This document shows, one piece after another, positions 17,858 to 24,565 of a DNA stretch of 64,000 nt. A model generated the notes under the pieces. That model searched no databases and was not told where the DNA came from. It saw only the letters and a list, made by a program, of their open reading frames with translations. The DNA is from Oscillospiraceae bacterium (lineage in GTDB: Bacteria > Bacillota > Clostridia > Oscillospirales > Oscillospiraceae), in NCBI GenBank assembly GCA_902774015.1, contig CACYHB010000007.1, positions 24,902 through 88,901 of the forward strand. The letters run 5' to 3'. Each line of letters starts with the position of its first letter. The first letter of the stretch is position 1. Both the position numbers and the translations under genes were made by a program.

Positions 17858-19336
17858 ATGACGGATGAATCGCACAGCAACACAAGAGGGAAGGCCCTGT
17901 CGGGGCTGATGTGGCGCTTTCTGGAGCGCTTCGGGGCCCAGGGCGTGACCTTTGTCGTGTCGATCATTCTGGCGCGGCTGCTCGACCCCGAGGTGTACGG
18001 CGTGGTCGCCATCGTCACGGTGGTGACGGCGATCCTGAACGTCTTTGTGGACAGCGGGCTCGGCAACGCTCTGATCCAGAAGAAGGACGCGGACGACCTG
18101 GACTTCTCCACGGTGTTCTTCTTCAATATGGCCATGTGCGCGGCGCTGTATCTGCTGGTGTTTGCCGCGGCGCCCCTGATCGCGCGTATTTACGGCATGC
18201 CGGAGCTGACGGCTCTGATCCGCGTGATGAGCCTGATCCTGATCATCTCCGGCGTGAAGAACGTGCAGCAGGCATACGTTTCCCGGCATCTGCTCTTTAA
18301 GCGCTTTTTCTTCGCCACGCTGGGCGGGACGCTGGGCGCGGCGGTGCTGGGCATCTGGATGGCCTACCGGGGGATGGGCGCGTGGGCGCTGGTGGCGCAG
18401 GGCCTGTTCAACGCGGCGACGGATACGCTGATCCTCTGGCTTACGGTCAAGTGGCGGCCGAAACGGATGTTTTCGTGGGAGCGCTTCCGCGGCCTGTTTT
18501 CCTTCGGCTGGAAGCTGCTGGCGTCCCAACTGATCGAGACGGTGTACAACAATCTGCGCCAGCTCATTATCGGCAAGCTGTATACCGCGGAGAGCCTGGC
18601 CTTCTATAATCGGGGCTACATGCTGCCCAACGTGTTCGTTGTGAACGTGAACAGCTCCATCGACAGCGTGCTGCTGCCGGTGATGTCCGGCGTGCAGGAC
18701 GAGGTGGAGAGCGTCAAGGCGATGACGCGGCGCTCGGTGAAGCTCAGCTCCTACGTGATGTGGCCGCTGCTGCTTGGGCTGGCTGCCTGCTCCCGCCCGC
18801 TGGTCACGGTGCTGCTGACGGCCAAGTGGCTGCCCTGCGTGCCCTACGTGATCATCTTCTGCGTCAGCTACGCCTTTCTGCCGGTGCAGACGGCGAACCT
18901 GAACGCGATCAAGGCCCTGGGCCGGAGCGACATCTATCTGCGGCTGGAGACGATCAAGAAGCTGATCGGCTTTGCGATCCTGCTCGCCACGATGTGGTTC
19001 GGGCCGCTGGTCATGGCGGCGAGCAACCTGTTTTTCAGCGTGGTGAACATGGTCATCAACGCCTGGCCGAACCGGAAGCTGCTGGGCTATTCCTTCCGGC
19101 AGCAGGCGGCGGACATGCTGCCCTCGGCGCTGCTGGCCGGGCTGATGTTCGCGGCGGTGTGGTGCCTGCAGTATCTGGGTCTCTCCCCGGCGATGACCCT
19201 GCTGGTGCAGATCCCGGCGGGCGCCGCGGTCTACGTGCTCGGCTCCGCGCTCTTTCGGATCGAGAGCTTCGGCTATCTGCTGGGGCTTGTCAGGGAGTTG
19301 CTGACGCGCAGGAGACGGGGGCGGACGCAGGCCTGA
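17858..19336 (+). CDS. Wzx-type lipid-linked oligosaccharide flippase (MOP superfamily)
   Basis: 492 residues with twelve or more membrane segments. The N-terminus (GKALSGLMWRFLERFGAQGV, then ILARLLDPEVYGVVAIVTV) is characteristic of the WzxC/lipopolysaccharide-export branch of the MOP flippases. It would flip the finished repeat unit to the outer face for Wzy. GGAGG precedes the ATG at 17858. GC content is clearly higher than in the preceding genes, similar to 21-28 kb. It is the last gene of locus 1; a strong new promoter follows at 19409. Confidence 0.92.
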   Translation: MTDESHSNTRGKALSGLMWRFLERFGAQGVTFVVSIILARLLDPEVYGVVAIVTVVTAILNVFVDSGLGNALIQKKDADDLDFSTVFFFNMAMCAALYLLVFAAAPLIARIYGMPELTALIRVMSLILIISGVKNVQQAYVSRHLLFKRFFFATLGGTLGAAVLGIWMAYRGMGAWALVAQGLFNAATDTLILWLTVKWRPKRMFSWERFRGLFSFGWKLLASQLIETVYNNLRQLIIGKLYTAESLAFYNRGYMLPNVFVVNVNSSIDSVLLPVMSGVQDEVESVKAMTRRSVKLSSYVMWPLLLGLAACSRPLVTVLLTAKWLPCVPYVIIFCVSYAFLPVQTANLNAIKALGRSDIYLRLETIKKLIGFAILLATMWFGPLVMAASNLFFSVVNMVINAWPNRKLLGYSFRQQAADMLPSALLAGLMFAAVWCLQYLGLSPAMTLLVQIPAGAAVYVLGSALFRIESFGYLLGLVRELLTRRRRGRTQA

Positions 19337-19408
19337 GTGGGCCGCGCGGCTTTGGTCGATTTCTACAAATATTTGGAAAATTTTTCGGGAAAAAAGGCAA
19401 GGGAACTC

Positions 19409-19437
19409 TTGACAAAGCGGATGCGAGAGGTTAAAAT
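19409..19437 (+). promoter_or_regulatory. Strong promoter for leader-protein gene A
   Basis: TTGACA at 19409-19414, 17-bp spacer, TAAAAT at 19432-19437. It lies just outside the inverted repeat that begins at 19481. A small hairpin (GCGGCA-GTT-TGCCGC, 19456-19470) sits in the 5' untranslated region. Confidence 0.8.
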
Positions 19438-19480
19438 TACCCTGTAACATAGCTTGCGGCAGTTTGCCGCGATCTTTCGA

Positions 19481-19590
19481 AAAGTATAACACTCTGTTAA
19501 ATGGGAGGATACATAAATGAAAACTTGGACGATACCGCAGGTGGTGGTCGAGGCTTTCCGCGCCAATGAGTACGTGGCGGGTTCGTGCCA
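19481..19590 (+). repeat. Left copy of 110-bp inverted repeat (5' UTR plus leader codons)
   Basis: Covers the last 36 nt of the 5' UTR with its ribosome site and the first 74 nt of gene A. It matches the reverse complement of 20725-20834 with four differences in 110 positions, and similarity stops sharply on the body side. Both copies end at the same codon phase, so inversion would make in-frame chimeras. Confidence 0.9.
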
Positions 19591-19951
19591 ACAGGCATTT
19601 GTTGCAGATGAAACAGCTATCAAAGCCGTCATGGCGGATAGACAGATTGATTTCAACTGTGAAGCTAGTGGTGAAGGCAGACCTCCTTCTTCTGGTCAGA
19701 GTATTTTTATCAGTAGTAGTAATTTGACTCAATGGAATATTGATCAAGGTTTGATTGGCCCGTATGAAGCGGGAGTTCACATCAGAGCAGATAACGCGAC
19801 TCAAGCGCAGCAGTATGTAGATCAGGGGCTTTTTGATAGGTACTATTCCCAAAGTGGCATGTATTATGGCGTAGTCAATATTTACTTGTTCCAATATAGT
19901 AAGGACTGGCATCCATCGTCTAAATTTGAAGGTTCTATAAAGTTTTCTTGA
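19517..19951 (+). CDS. Leader-bearing small protein A (candidate modified/exported peptide substrate)
   Basis: 144 residues. The first 25 residues contain PQVVVEAFRANEYVAGSC, nearly identical to protein B (20376-20798) and similar to protein C (33596-34018). The body (residues 26-144) is unrelated in detail to B but keeps the same sketch: an IDFN acidic patch near residue 43, a VNIYLF strand near residue 120, and a C-terminal KFS ending like NFS in B and C. The body is AT-rich with codon use unlike the GC-rich flippase upstream, suggesting acquisition behind a resident leader. There is no classical signal peptide. GGGAGGA gives a strong ribosome site. Adjacent maturation-type genes suggest a RiPP-like or otherwise processed product; function is unproven. 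Confidence 0.8.
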   Translation: MKTWTIPQVVVEAFRANEYVAGSCQQAFVADETAIKAVMADRQIDFNCEASGEGRPPSSGQSIFISSSNLTQWNIDQGLIGPYEAGVHIRADNATQAQQYVDQGLFDRYYSQSGMYYGVVNIYLFQYSKDWHPSSKFEGSIKFS

Positions 19952-19990
19952 GAGACCGCTGCTCTCCTACACAGTTTGATTCAGATTACA

Positions 19991-20019
19991 ACACCCCGGC
20001 GGGAATCCCGCCGGGGTGT
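19991..20019. terminator. Terminator-like hairpin after gene A
   Basis: Perfect 13-bp stem ACACCCCGGCGGG / CCCGCCGGGGTGT with an AAT loop, 40 nt after the stop of gene A. There is no T tract, so termination strength is uncertain. Confidence 0.5.
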
Positions 20020-20047
20020 CGGCTTGCAGAGAAAGCTCGTTTCTGTC

Positions 20048-20067
20048 ATCCTGAGCGCAGCGAAGGA
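20048..20067. repeat. Short extragenic repeat, copy 1
   Basis: Contains GAGCGCAGCGAAGGA; 19 of 20 positions match 57718-57737. Similar GAGCGnAGCGAAG motifs are common between genes in gut Firmicutes (recalled, not searched). Confidence 0.5.
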
Positions 20068-20305
20068 TCTGAAGTCCCTCTTTATCGGAGAGAACAAGAG
20101 GAGTCATGCGCCATTATTCACGGAGGGGCGACGATGAGCCGCCCTCCGGTGCGGCAGAAAAAACGAGAAAAATCAGGCGAATTCGTTCAAACGTGCGAAT
20201 CCGCCTGATTCTTCTTGCTGAGCGGGCGGCTGATAGCCGCCCCTACTGTGCCGAAGCTGCTTCGTGCGTTTTCGGAACATGCTCCTTTTCAGCCATCAGC
20301 AAGCC

Positions 20306-20337
20306 AGCACCCCGGCGGGATTTCCCGCCGGGGTGCT
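20306..20337. terminator. Terminator-like hairpin after gene B
   Basis: 15-bp perfect stem (AGCACCCCGGCGGGA and its complement) with a 2-nt loop, 39 nt beyond the stop of minus-strand gene B. It shares its core with the hairpin after gene A, so the invertible segment is almost symmetric. Confidence 0.5.
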
Positions 20338-20375
20338 GCTTTCTGTATTAAGCTGTGCAGATACGTAACGACCTA

Positions 20376-20798
20376 TCAAGAAAAGTTAGCAATAGTATAA
20401 TCGGTAACCGGATGATAATGGTTGTTGCCACCAGCGGGAAAATAGAAAGCATAGACTTTAGCCCAGTAAGAAGTACTAGTTGGGCTCTGCCTTACGACAT
20501 TCAAATGAAGAGTATTTTCTGCATAGTCCACATACTCTGGCTTAATTTGCATCCACGCTTCAACTGCTCCGTCCTTATCAATTTGTTTCCATTGATAATC
20601 ATTCAAAGCAGTACTAAACATATATCCTTCCGGATAACCCCAATCACCATCATCACCATTAAGATCAAGACTATTATTTCTTCTTATTCTTATGAGATCT
20701 TCTTCATTTGATACAAATGAGTCCTGGCACGAACCTGCCACGTACTCATTGGCGCGGAAAGCCTCGACCACCACCTGCGGCATCATCCAAGTTTTCAT
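20376..20798 (-). CDS. Leader-bearing small protein B (candidate modified/exported peptide substrate)
   Basis: 140 residues. The leader is the same as in protein A except two residues (MM for TI near positions 5-6), ending ANEYVAGSC. The body differs almost completely from A but keeps an LDLNGDDGD patch near residue 40, a VYAFYF strand near 115 and a C-terminal ANFS. It is AT-rich like A. Orientation is opposite to A, so the two bodies face each other within the inverted repeats. Upstream is a weak promoter, and the tyrosine recombinase gene ends 128 nt away on the same strand. A calcium-binding role for the Asp-rich patch is possible but not supported further. Confidence 0.78.
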   Translation of the reverse strand: MKTWMMPQVVVEAFRANEYVAGSCQDSFVSNEEDLIRIRRNNSLDLNGDDGDWGYPEGYMFSTALNDYQWKQIDKDGAVEAWMQIKPEYVDYAENTLHLNVVRQSPTSTSYWAKVYAFYFPAGGNNHYHPVTDYTIANFS

Positions 20799-20834
20799 TT
20801 ATGTATCCTCCCATTTAGCAGAGTGTTATACTTT
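20725..20834 (-). repeat. Right copy of 110-bp inverted repeat (5' UTR plus leader codons)
   Basis: Inverted partner of 19481-19590, 1134 bp apart, with four differences. Contains the ribosome site and first 74 nt of gene B. The recombinase gene begins 91 nt beyond it. Confidence 0.9.
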
Positions 20835-20852
20835 GCGTAAAAAAATAAACAA
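20825..20852 (-). promoter_or_regulatory. Weak candidate promoter for gene B
   Basis: Minus strand: TTGTTT at 20847-20852, 16-bp spacer, TATAAC at 20825-20830. The -10 lies inside the repeat and the -35 outside it. Much poorer than the promoter of gene A, so the two ends of the segment probably differ in strength. Confidence 0.4.
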
Positions 20853-20876
20853 TTTAGTTAAATATAGCGCTAAATT
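20851..20876. repeat. Short palindrome between gene B and the recombinase
   Basis: Arms AATTTAG and CTAAATT, 12 nt apart, with an internal TAGCGCTA palindrome. It could be an accessory binding site for the recombinase or a weak terminator of its transcript. No second copy was found on the gene A side. Confidence 0.3.
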
Positions 20877-20925
20877 GCAGGAGAGGATATGTTATGAAAA
20901 AGAACGAGACGAAACGAAAACGAAC

Positions 20926-21870
20926 CTATTCGAGCAGGGAAGAGAGCTTGTTCATGTTCCGGCGCTTGAAGTCCATAGAGGGGTGCACGTAGCGGTTCAT
21001 GGTGATGCTCACGCTGGCGTGGCCCAGGATCTCGCTGAGGCTCTTCACGTCGAAGCCCAGCTCCACGCAGCGGGTGGCGAAGCTGTGGCGGCAGGTGTGG
21101 AAGGAGGCGTCCCGGATGCCGCAGGCCCGCAGGGCCTCCTTGTAGCGGTTCTCCAGCGTGCGCGGCTCCACGAAGAAGGGCTTGCCCGTGAGGAAATAGC
21201 AGCCGTCCGAGCGCCGATAGGGCCGCAGCACCTCGATCAGGAAATCCGGCAGGGGAATGCTGCGCAGGGAACAGGCGCTCTTGGGCGGGGTGATGACGAT
21301 GCGGGTCTTCTGCTTTTCGTCAAAGGTCTGCAGCCGCTGGAGCGTGGCGCGCACGGTGAGGCTTTTGTCCTCCAGCGAGATATCGCCCCAGCGCAGGGCG
21401 CAGAGCTCGCCGATGCGGATCCCGGTATACAGGCTCAGCAGGATCCCCAGCCGGCAGAGATCCGGCTTCTCGCAGAGCCAGGCCGTCAGACGGCGCTGCT
21501 CCTCCTGCGTGAAGACCCGCAGCGGCTTTCGCTGCTGCCGCGCGACCAGACCGTGCAGATCCGCCGCGTCCGCGCCCCGGTCCTGGGCAAAGCGGAGCAC
21601 GCACTTGAGCACGGAGAGCACGTCCGTCACCGTCTTGGGGGCGAGCCCGGCGCCTTTCCTGCCCCCGCTCTGCAGAAGCTGCTGGCGGAAGGCCGCCGCG
21701 CGCTCCCGGGTGACGGCCTCCGGCGGCAGATCGCCGAAGGCGGGCAGCAGGTAGGAATTGAGAATGTTCACGTAGCGGACGCGGCTGGAGTCCTTCAGCT
21801 CCGTCTCCGGAGAGCTGAGCCACTGCCGCGCCCAGTCGGCAAAGCTGCCGGGGATTCGCGGGGGGTCCAT
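20926..21870 (-). CDS. Tyrosine recombinase (phage integrase/XerD-like)
   Basis: 314 residues from the ATG at 21870, which has AGGAGG 7 nt upstream; longer readings of the frame lack a start signal. Seen: a SAM-like N-terminal core-binding domain (SFADWARQWLSS onward), then a catalytic domain with TGIRIGELCALRW (first Arg), HTCRHSFATRC (His-x-x-Arg), LGHASVSITMNRYVH (second His and nucleophile Tyr), so the active site looks complete. No phage or ICE genes flank it. Its 3' end faces the inverted leader repeats, which suggests it inverts that segment rather than integrates an element. This is inferred from position. Confidence 0.9.
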   Translation of the reverse strand: MDPPRIPGSFADWARQWLSSPETELKDSSRVRYVNILNSYLLPAFGDLPPEAVTRERAAAFRQQLLQSGGRKGAGLAPKTVTDVLSVLKCVLRFAQDRGADAADLHGLVARQQRKPLRVFTQEEQRRLTAWLCEKPDLCRLGILLSLYTGIRIGELCALRWGDISLEDKSLTVRATLQRLQTFDEKQKTRIVITPPKSACSLRSIPLPDFLIEVLRPYRRSDGCYFLTGKPFFVEPRTLENRYKEALRACGIRDASFHTCRHSFATRCVELGFDVKSLSEILGHASVSITMNRYVHPSMDFKRRNMNKLSSLLE

Positions 21871-22033
21871 GCGTTTTCCTCCTTTCCCGCACCGTCCGGG
21901 GCGTCTCGGCGAGACGCCGGGCGAAAAAAATGAGGTGGATCCGTAGGAAGAACGAAAACACCTCATGGCTGACAACAAACCGTTTTTGACAGGGGCGGCG
22001 AAAGCCGCCTCTTTTGCCGGGGAGAGAAAGCCT

Positions 22034-23200
22034 TTACAGGCCGGGGGAGTCCTCCTGTGCGCACTCGCCGTCGGCAGCCGCCAGCTCCTCACGCATGAGC
22101 CGTTCCAGCTCCAGCGTGTAGCGGCAGGCGTAGTCCGGCTTGCCGTCCTGCCGCCCGGTCTCGTAGAGGGCAGAGGCGGGGCAGATATCGCAGAGGCCGC
22201 GGCGGGGGCAGACGGCGCAGTCGGCATGGATGAGCAGCGCCTCCATCCCGTCCTGGATCTGCCGCCAGGCGGCGGCAAAGCCGAGCGCGAACACGTCGGC
22301 CTCCGGGGAGCGCAGGATCACGCAGGGCCGCATATGTCCCTGCCAGTTGAGCGTGAAGGAGCAGCGCCCCGCCTTGCAGGTATTGCGCTCGGGCTTCCGC
22401 GCCTCCGGATGCTCTTCGGCGAAGCGGGCGCGGGCGTCCACCTCGGCGATCTGCCGGGCGCAGTAGGCCAGAAAGTCCTCCCGCTCGGGATAATAACGCC
22501 GGTGGATCTCGTGGGCGGTTTGGGCGGCCTCCTCCGCCGGAAGGCGGGAGGAGAAATCGAAGCCGCGGCTGCGCTCCCGCGTGGCGGGCATGATGCGGGG
22601 ATCGATGCCGTAGACCAAATCGCGCTCTTTGCAGTAGTCCAGGAAGGCGGACAGGTCCTCCGCATTTTTCACGGTCATCGTGTAGCTGAGCTTCACGTGG
22701 ACCCCGCGCTGCCGCAGCAGCTCGATGGCCCGCACCGTGCGCGCATAGCCGCCGGGCAGATGGCACAGCTCCCGGTAGGCCTTGTCGCTCGCGCCGTAGA
22801 GGGTGACGTTCACGCGACGGGGCGGGTTCTGTGCGAAGAAATCCGCCCACTCCTCGTCCAGCAGCGTGCCGTTGGTGTTGAGCATCAGGATGAAGCCCAT
22901 CTTCCGCAGGCCCAGGTACAGCTCCCGAAAGCCGGGGTAGAGCAGCGGCTCCCCGCCGGTCAGCAGCAGGAAAAGCACCCCGGCGTCACGCATCTCCTGC
23001 GCGACCGAGAGCCACTCCTCCGCCGTGCGCAGGCGGCCACGGGCCTCCATCTCCTCGCGCGACAGGCGGACGTAGCACATGTCGCAGTCCATGGTGCACA
23101 GGGGCGTCACCTCGATGCTGCCGTTGAGGGGGATGCGTTTGGCGTCCGCCATGCGGAACAGCGCCTGCTCGCTCCGCTCAAAATCCTCGATGGGGTTCAT
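22034..23200 (-). CDS. Radical SAM/SPASM peptide-maturase-like protein
   Basis: 388 residues. CTMDCDMC near residue 35 is the Cx3Cx2C radical SAM cluster motif; LLLTGGEPLLYPGF binds SAM. The C-terminal SPASM region has CKAGRCSF, then C-x2-C-x5-C-x2-C spacing in CAVCPRRGLCDICP and a last Cys near DYACRY, enough for one or two extra Fe-S clusters. This layout is typical of enzymes that modify ribosomal peptides (PqqE, AlbA, sactionine types). It overlaps the PqqD-like gene by 4 nt, and PqqD-type proteins present the peptide substrate to such enzymes. The likely targets are proteins A, B and C; the modification is unknown. Confidence 0.9.
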   Translation of the reverse strand: MNPIEDFERSEQALFRMADAKRIPLNGSIEVTPLCTMDCDMCYVRLSREEMEARGRLRTAEEWLSVAQEMRDAGVLFLLLTGGEPLLYPGFRELYLGLRKMGFILMLNTNGTLLDEEWADFFAQNPPRRVNVTLYGASDKAYRELCHLPGGYARTVRAIELLRQRGVHVKLSYTMTVKNAEDLSAFLDYCKERDLVYGIDPRIMPATRERSRGFDFSSRLPAEEAAQTAHEIHRRYYPEREDFLAYCARQIAEVDARARFAEEHPEARKPERNTCKAGRCSFTLNWQGHMRPCVILRSPEADVFALGFAAAWRQIQDGMEALLIHADCAVCPRRGLCDICPASALYETGRQDGKPDYACRYTLELERLMREELAAADGECAQEDSPGL

Positions 23201-23535
23201 TTTTCCCCGTCCTCCCGGATCAGCGTGCCCAGATCCAGACTCTCCAGCAAGAAACGGTACACGCCGTACTCGATGAACTTCGGGTCGCCGTTCTCACTCT
23301 CGAACTCGTGCAGGGCGTTCTCCAGCACCTGGGCGGGCGTTGCGCCCTTCCTGAAGTGCCGCCAGAGCCAGGCCGAGGTCTCGTTGAGGGTCAGCATGGT
23401 GTTTTCAAAGCGGCCGGATTCCACCACCGGCACCACCACGCACTCGTCCCCGATCTCACGCAGAATGAAGTCCGGATTCGTCACGAGCCGGGTGTTCCAG
23501 TCCACGTCATTGAAGATGATCTTGTTTTCGTCCAT
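23197..23535 (-). CDS. PqqD-like peptide chaperone (RRE-type)
   Basis: 112 residues with the PqqD fold signature: LNETSAWLWRHFRKG around residue 50 and a C-terminal FLLESLDLGTL helix. PqqD-like proteins bind leader peptides of RiPP precursors and deliver them to the radical SAM enzyme. It is translationally coupled to the genes on both sides (29-nt overlap with the kinase-like gene, 4-nt with the radical SAM gene). Confidence 0.85.
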   Translation of the reverse strand: MDENKIIFNDVDWNTRLVTNPDFILREIGDECVVVPVVESGRFENTMLTLNETSAWLWRHFRKGATPAQVLENALHEFESENGDPKFIEYGVYRFLLESLDLGTLIREDGEK

Positions 23536-24400
23536 ATCCGTTCTCCTGTCTTCTTTCGTCGTTTTCCAGCGTATCCGCGAGCAGCTCCACCGTCTCGCGG
23601 GAAATGGTGCAGGCCAGATGGTAGACCGGGATCTCGCGCGTGAGCGCCTCGATCAGATCCATGGCCCGGTTTTGAAAGTCCCGGCTCCAGCGGTTGACCG
23701 TGATCTGGGTGTAGATCTGTGAAAAGGCCGCCATCGGCCCCAGCCGCTCGATCCGGTTCTCCGGGGCCTGGCTCAGCATCACGATCGCCCGGATGGGCGT
23801 GCTTTCGTTGTTGCAGATCTCCGAGCTGCCGCAGACCGGCCAGCCGCAGGCCTGCCACACGCCGCCGGCCTTCTGCAGCAGCGAGCGGTCCCCGTTGAGC
23901 TGCTTTACGCCGCGGTACCGCTCCCAGAGCCCGGCCTGGGTGCTCTTGCCCGTGCCGGAGGGCGCGGAAAAGAGGATCGCCCCGCGCTCCGTGCGGATGT
24001 AGGCCGAGTGCAGCACCAGCGCATCGCGCCCGATCATCCGCCGCTCAAAGGCGAAGAGGGAGGAGAACATCGTGTCGTATTTGAGCTCCCCCAGCACCCG
24101 GGGCAGCAGCAGGATCTCCGCGCTGTCCGCCGCCGTCTCCCGGTAACAGGCATAGGGCGCCGCGCCCGTCTCGCTGACGTAGCGGGTCTCCAGCCCGTCC
24201 CGCTCCAGCACCAGCAGATCCTTCCGCAGCGCGATCCGGCGGCCCTCCGGCTCCGGCAGCGCGTCCGCGAGCGCGATCCGGTAGGCGTAGTCCGGCGCGT
24301 CGGCGTCCGATTCAAATTTCATGAAATTTTCCGGGGGCCGCACCTCGTCCGGACACGAAAGCCGGAACGAAAAGTCCCCGATGCGAAAGCATTTGTCCAT
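23507..24400 (-). CDS. HPr-kinase-like P-loop protein
   Basis: 297 residues from the ATG at 24400 (GGAG upstream); a longer frame has no start signal. The C-terminal half has ILFSAPSGTGKSTQAGLW, the Walker A loop of the HprK/P-like family, followed by LNGDRSLL, equivalent to the Walker B region. HPrK-like proteins accompany PqqD-like and nucleotidyltransferase-like genes in lasso-peptide (paeninodin-type) clusters, where they phosphorylate the peptide. That supports a peptide-modifying role here, but there is no lasso cyclase. First gene of a three-gene minus-strand operon. Confidence 0.82.
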   Translation of the reverse strand: MDKCFRIGDFSFRLSCPDEVRPPENFMKFESDADAPDYAYRIALADALPEPEGRRIALRKDLLVLERDGLETRYVSETGAAPYACYRETAADSAEILLLPRVLGELKYDTMFSSLFAFERRMIGRDALVLHSAYIRTERGAILFSAPSGTGKSTQAGLWERYRGVKQLNGDRSLLQKAGGVWQACGWPVCGSSEICNNESTPIRAIVMLSQAPENRIERLGPMAAFSQIYTQITVNRWSRDFQNRAMDLIEALTREIPVYHLACTISRETVELLADTLENDERRQENGYGRKQDHLQ

Positions 24401-24425
24401 GCGCGCTGCTCCAGATTTTTCAGTC

Positions 24426-24453
24426 GTATCAACATGATACCATAGATTGTCAA
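24426..24453 (-). promoter_or_regulatory. Promoter for the HPrK-PqqD-radical SAM operon
   Basis: Minus strand TTGACA (24448-24453), 16-bp spacer, TGATAC (24426-24431). An alternative overlapping pair TTGTAT/TATCAT exists. About 25 nt to the start codon. Confidence 0.6.
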
Positions 24454-24502
24454 GAATACAAGCACCCGTCTGCAAAAGCAAAGGGAGATAGGAAAAAAGA
24501 CT

Positions 24503-24530
24503 TGTAAAACCGAAAAATGAGAGTATAATT
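24503..24530 (+). promoter_or_regulatory. Promoter for the NTase-S26 fusion and ABC exporter
   Basis: TTGTAA at 24503-24508, 16-bp spacer, TATAAT at 24525-24530. It is divergent from the operon promoter at 24426, so the two halves of the maturation locus could be co-regulated from one 165-bp region. Confidence 0.65.
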
Positions 24531-24565
24531 ATTCTGCCATATTATGTGAACGAAAGGGGCAGAAC

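Larger units (their letters stand above)
19952..20375. other. Intergenic region between convergent genes A and B, rich in stem-loops
   Basis: No gene is supported here. It holds four hairpins: 19991-20019 (13-bp stem, AAT loop), 20171-20210 (AATCAGGCG/CGCCTGATT), 20224-20242 (GGGCGGCT/AGCCGCCC) and 20306-20337 (15-bp stem, TT loop). The first and last share the core CACCCCGGCGGGA. An extragenic motif at 20048-20067 recurs near 57718. The arrangement would stop transcription from either side, in either orientation of the segment. Confidence 0.7.

Noticed and set aside
20894-20992. 32-codon plus-strand ORF with GGAGAGG before its ATG
   Set aside because: It lies antisense to the end of the recombinase gene and ends quickly; nothing but the ribosome-site match supports it.
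20926-21870. Integrase of an integrative element with attachment sites
   Set aside because: No tRNA, excisionase, relaxase, phage structural genes or flanking direct repeats were seen; the closest matching repeats are the inverted leader copies.
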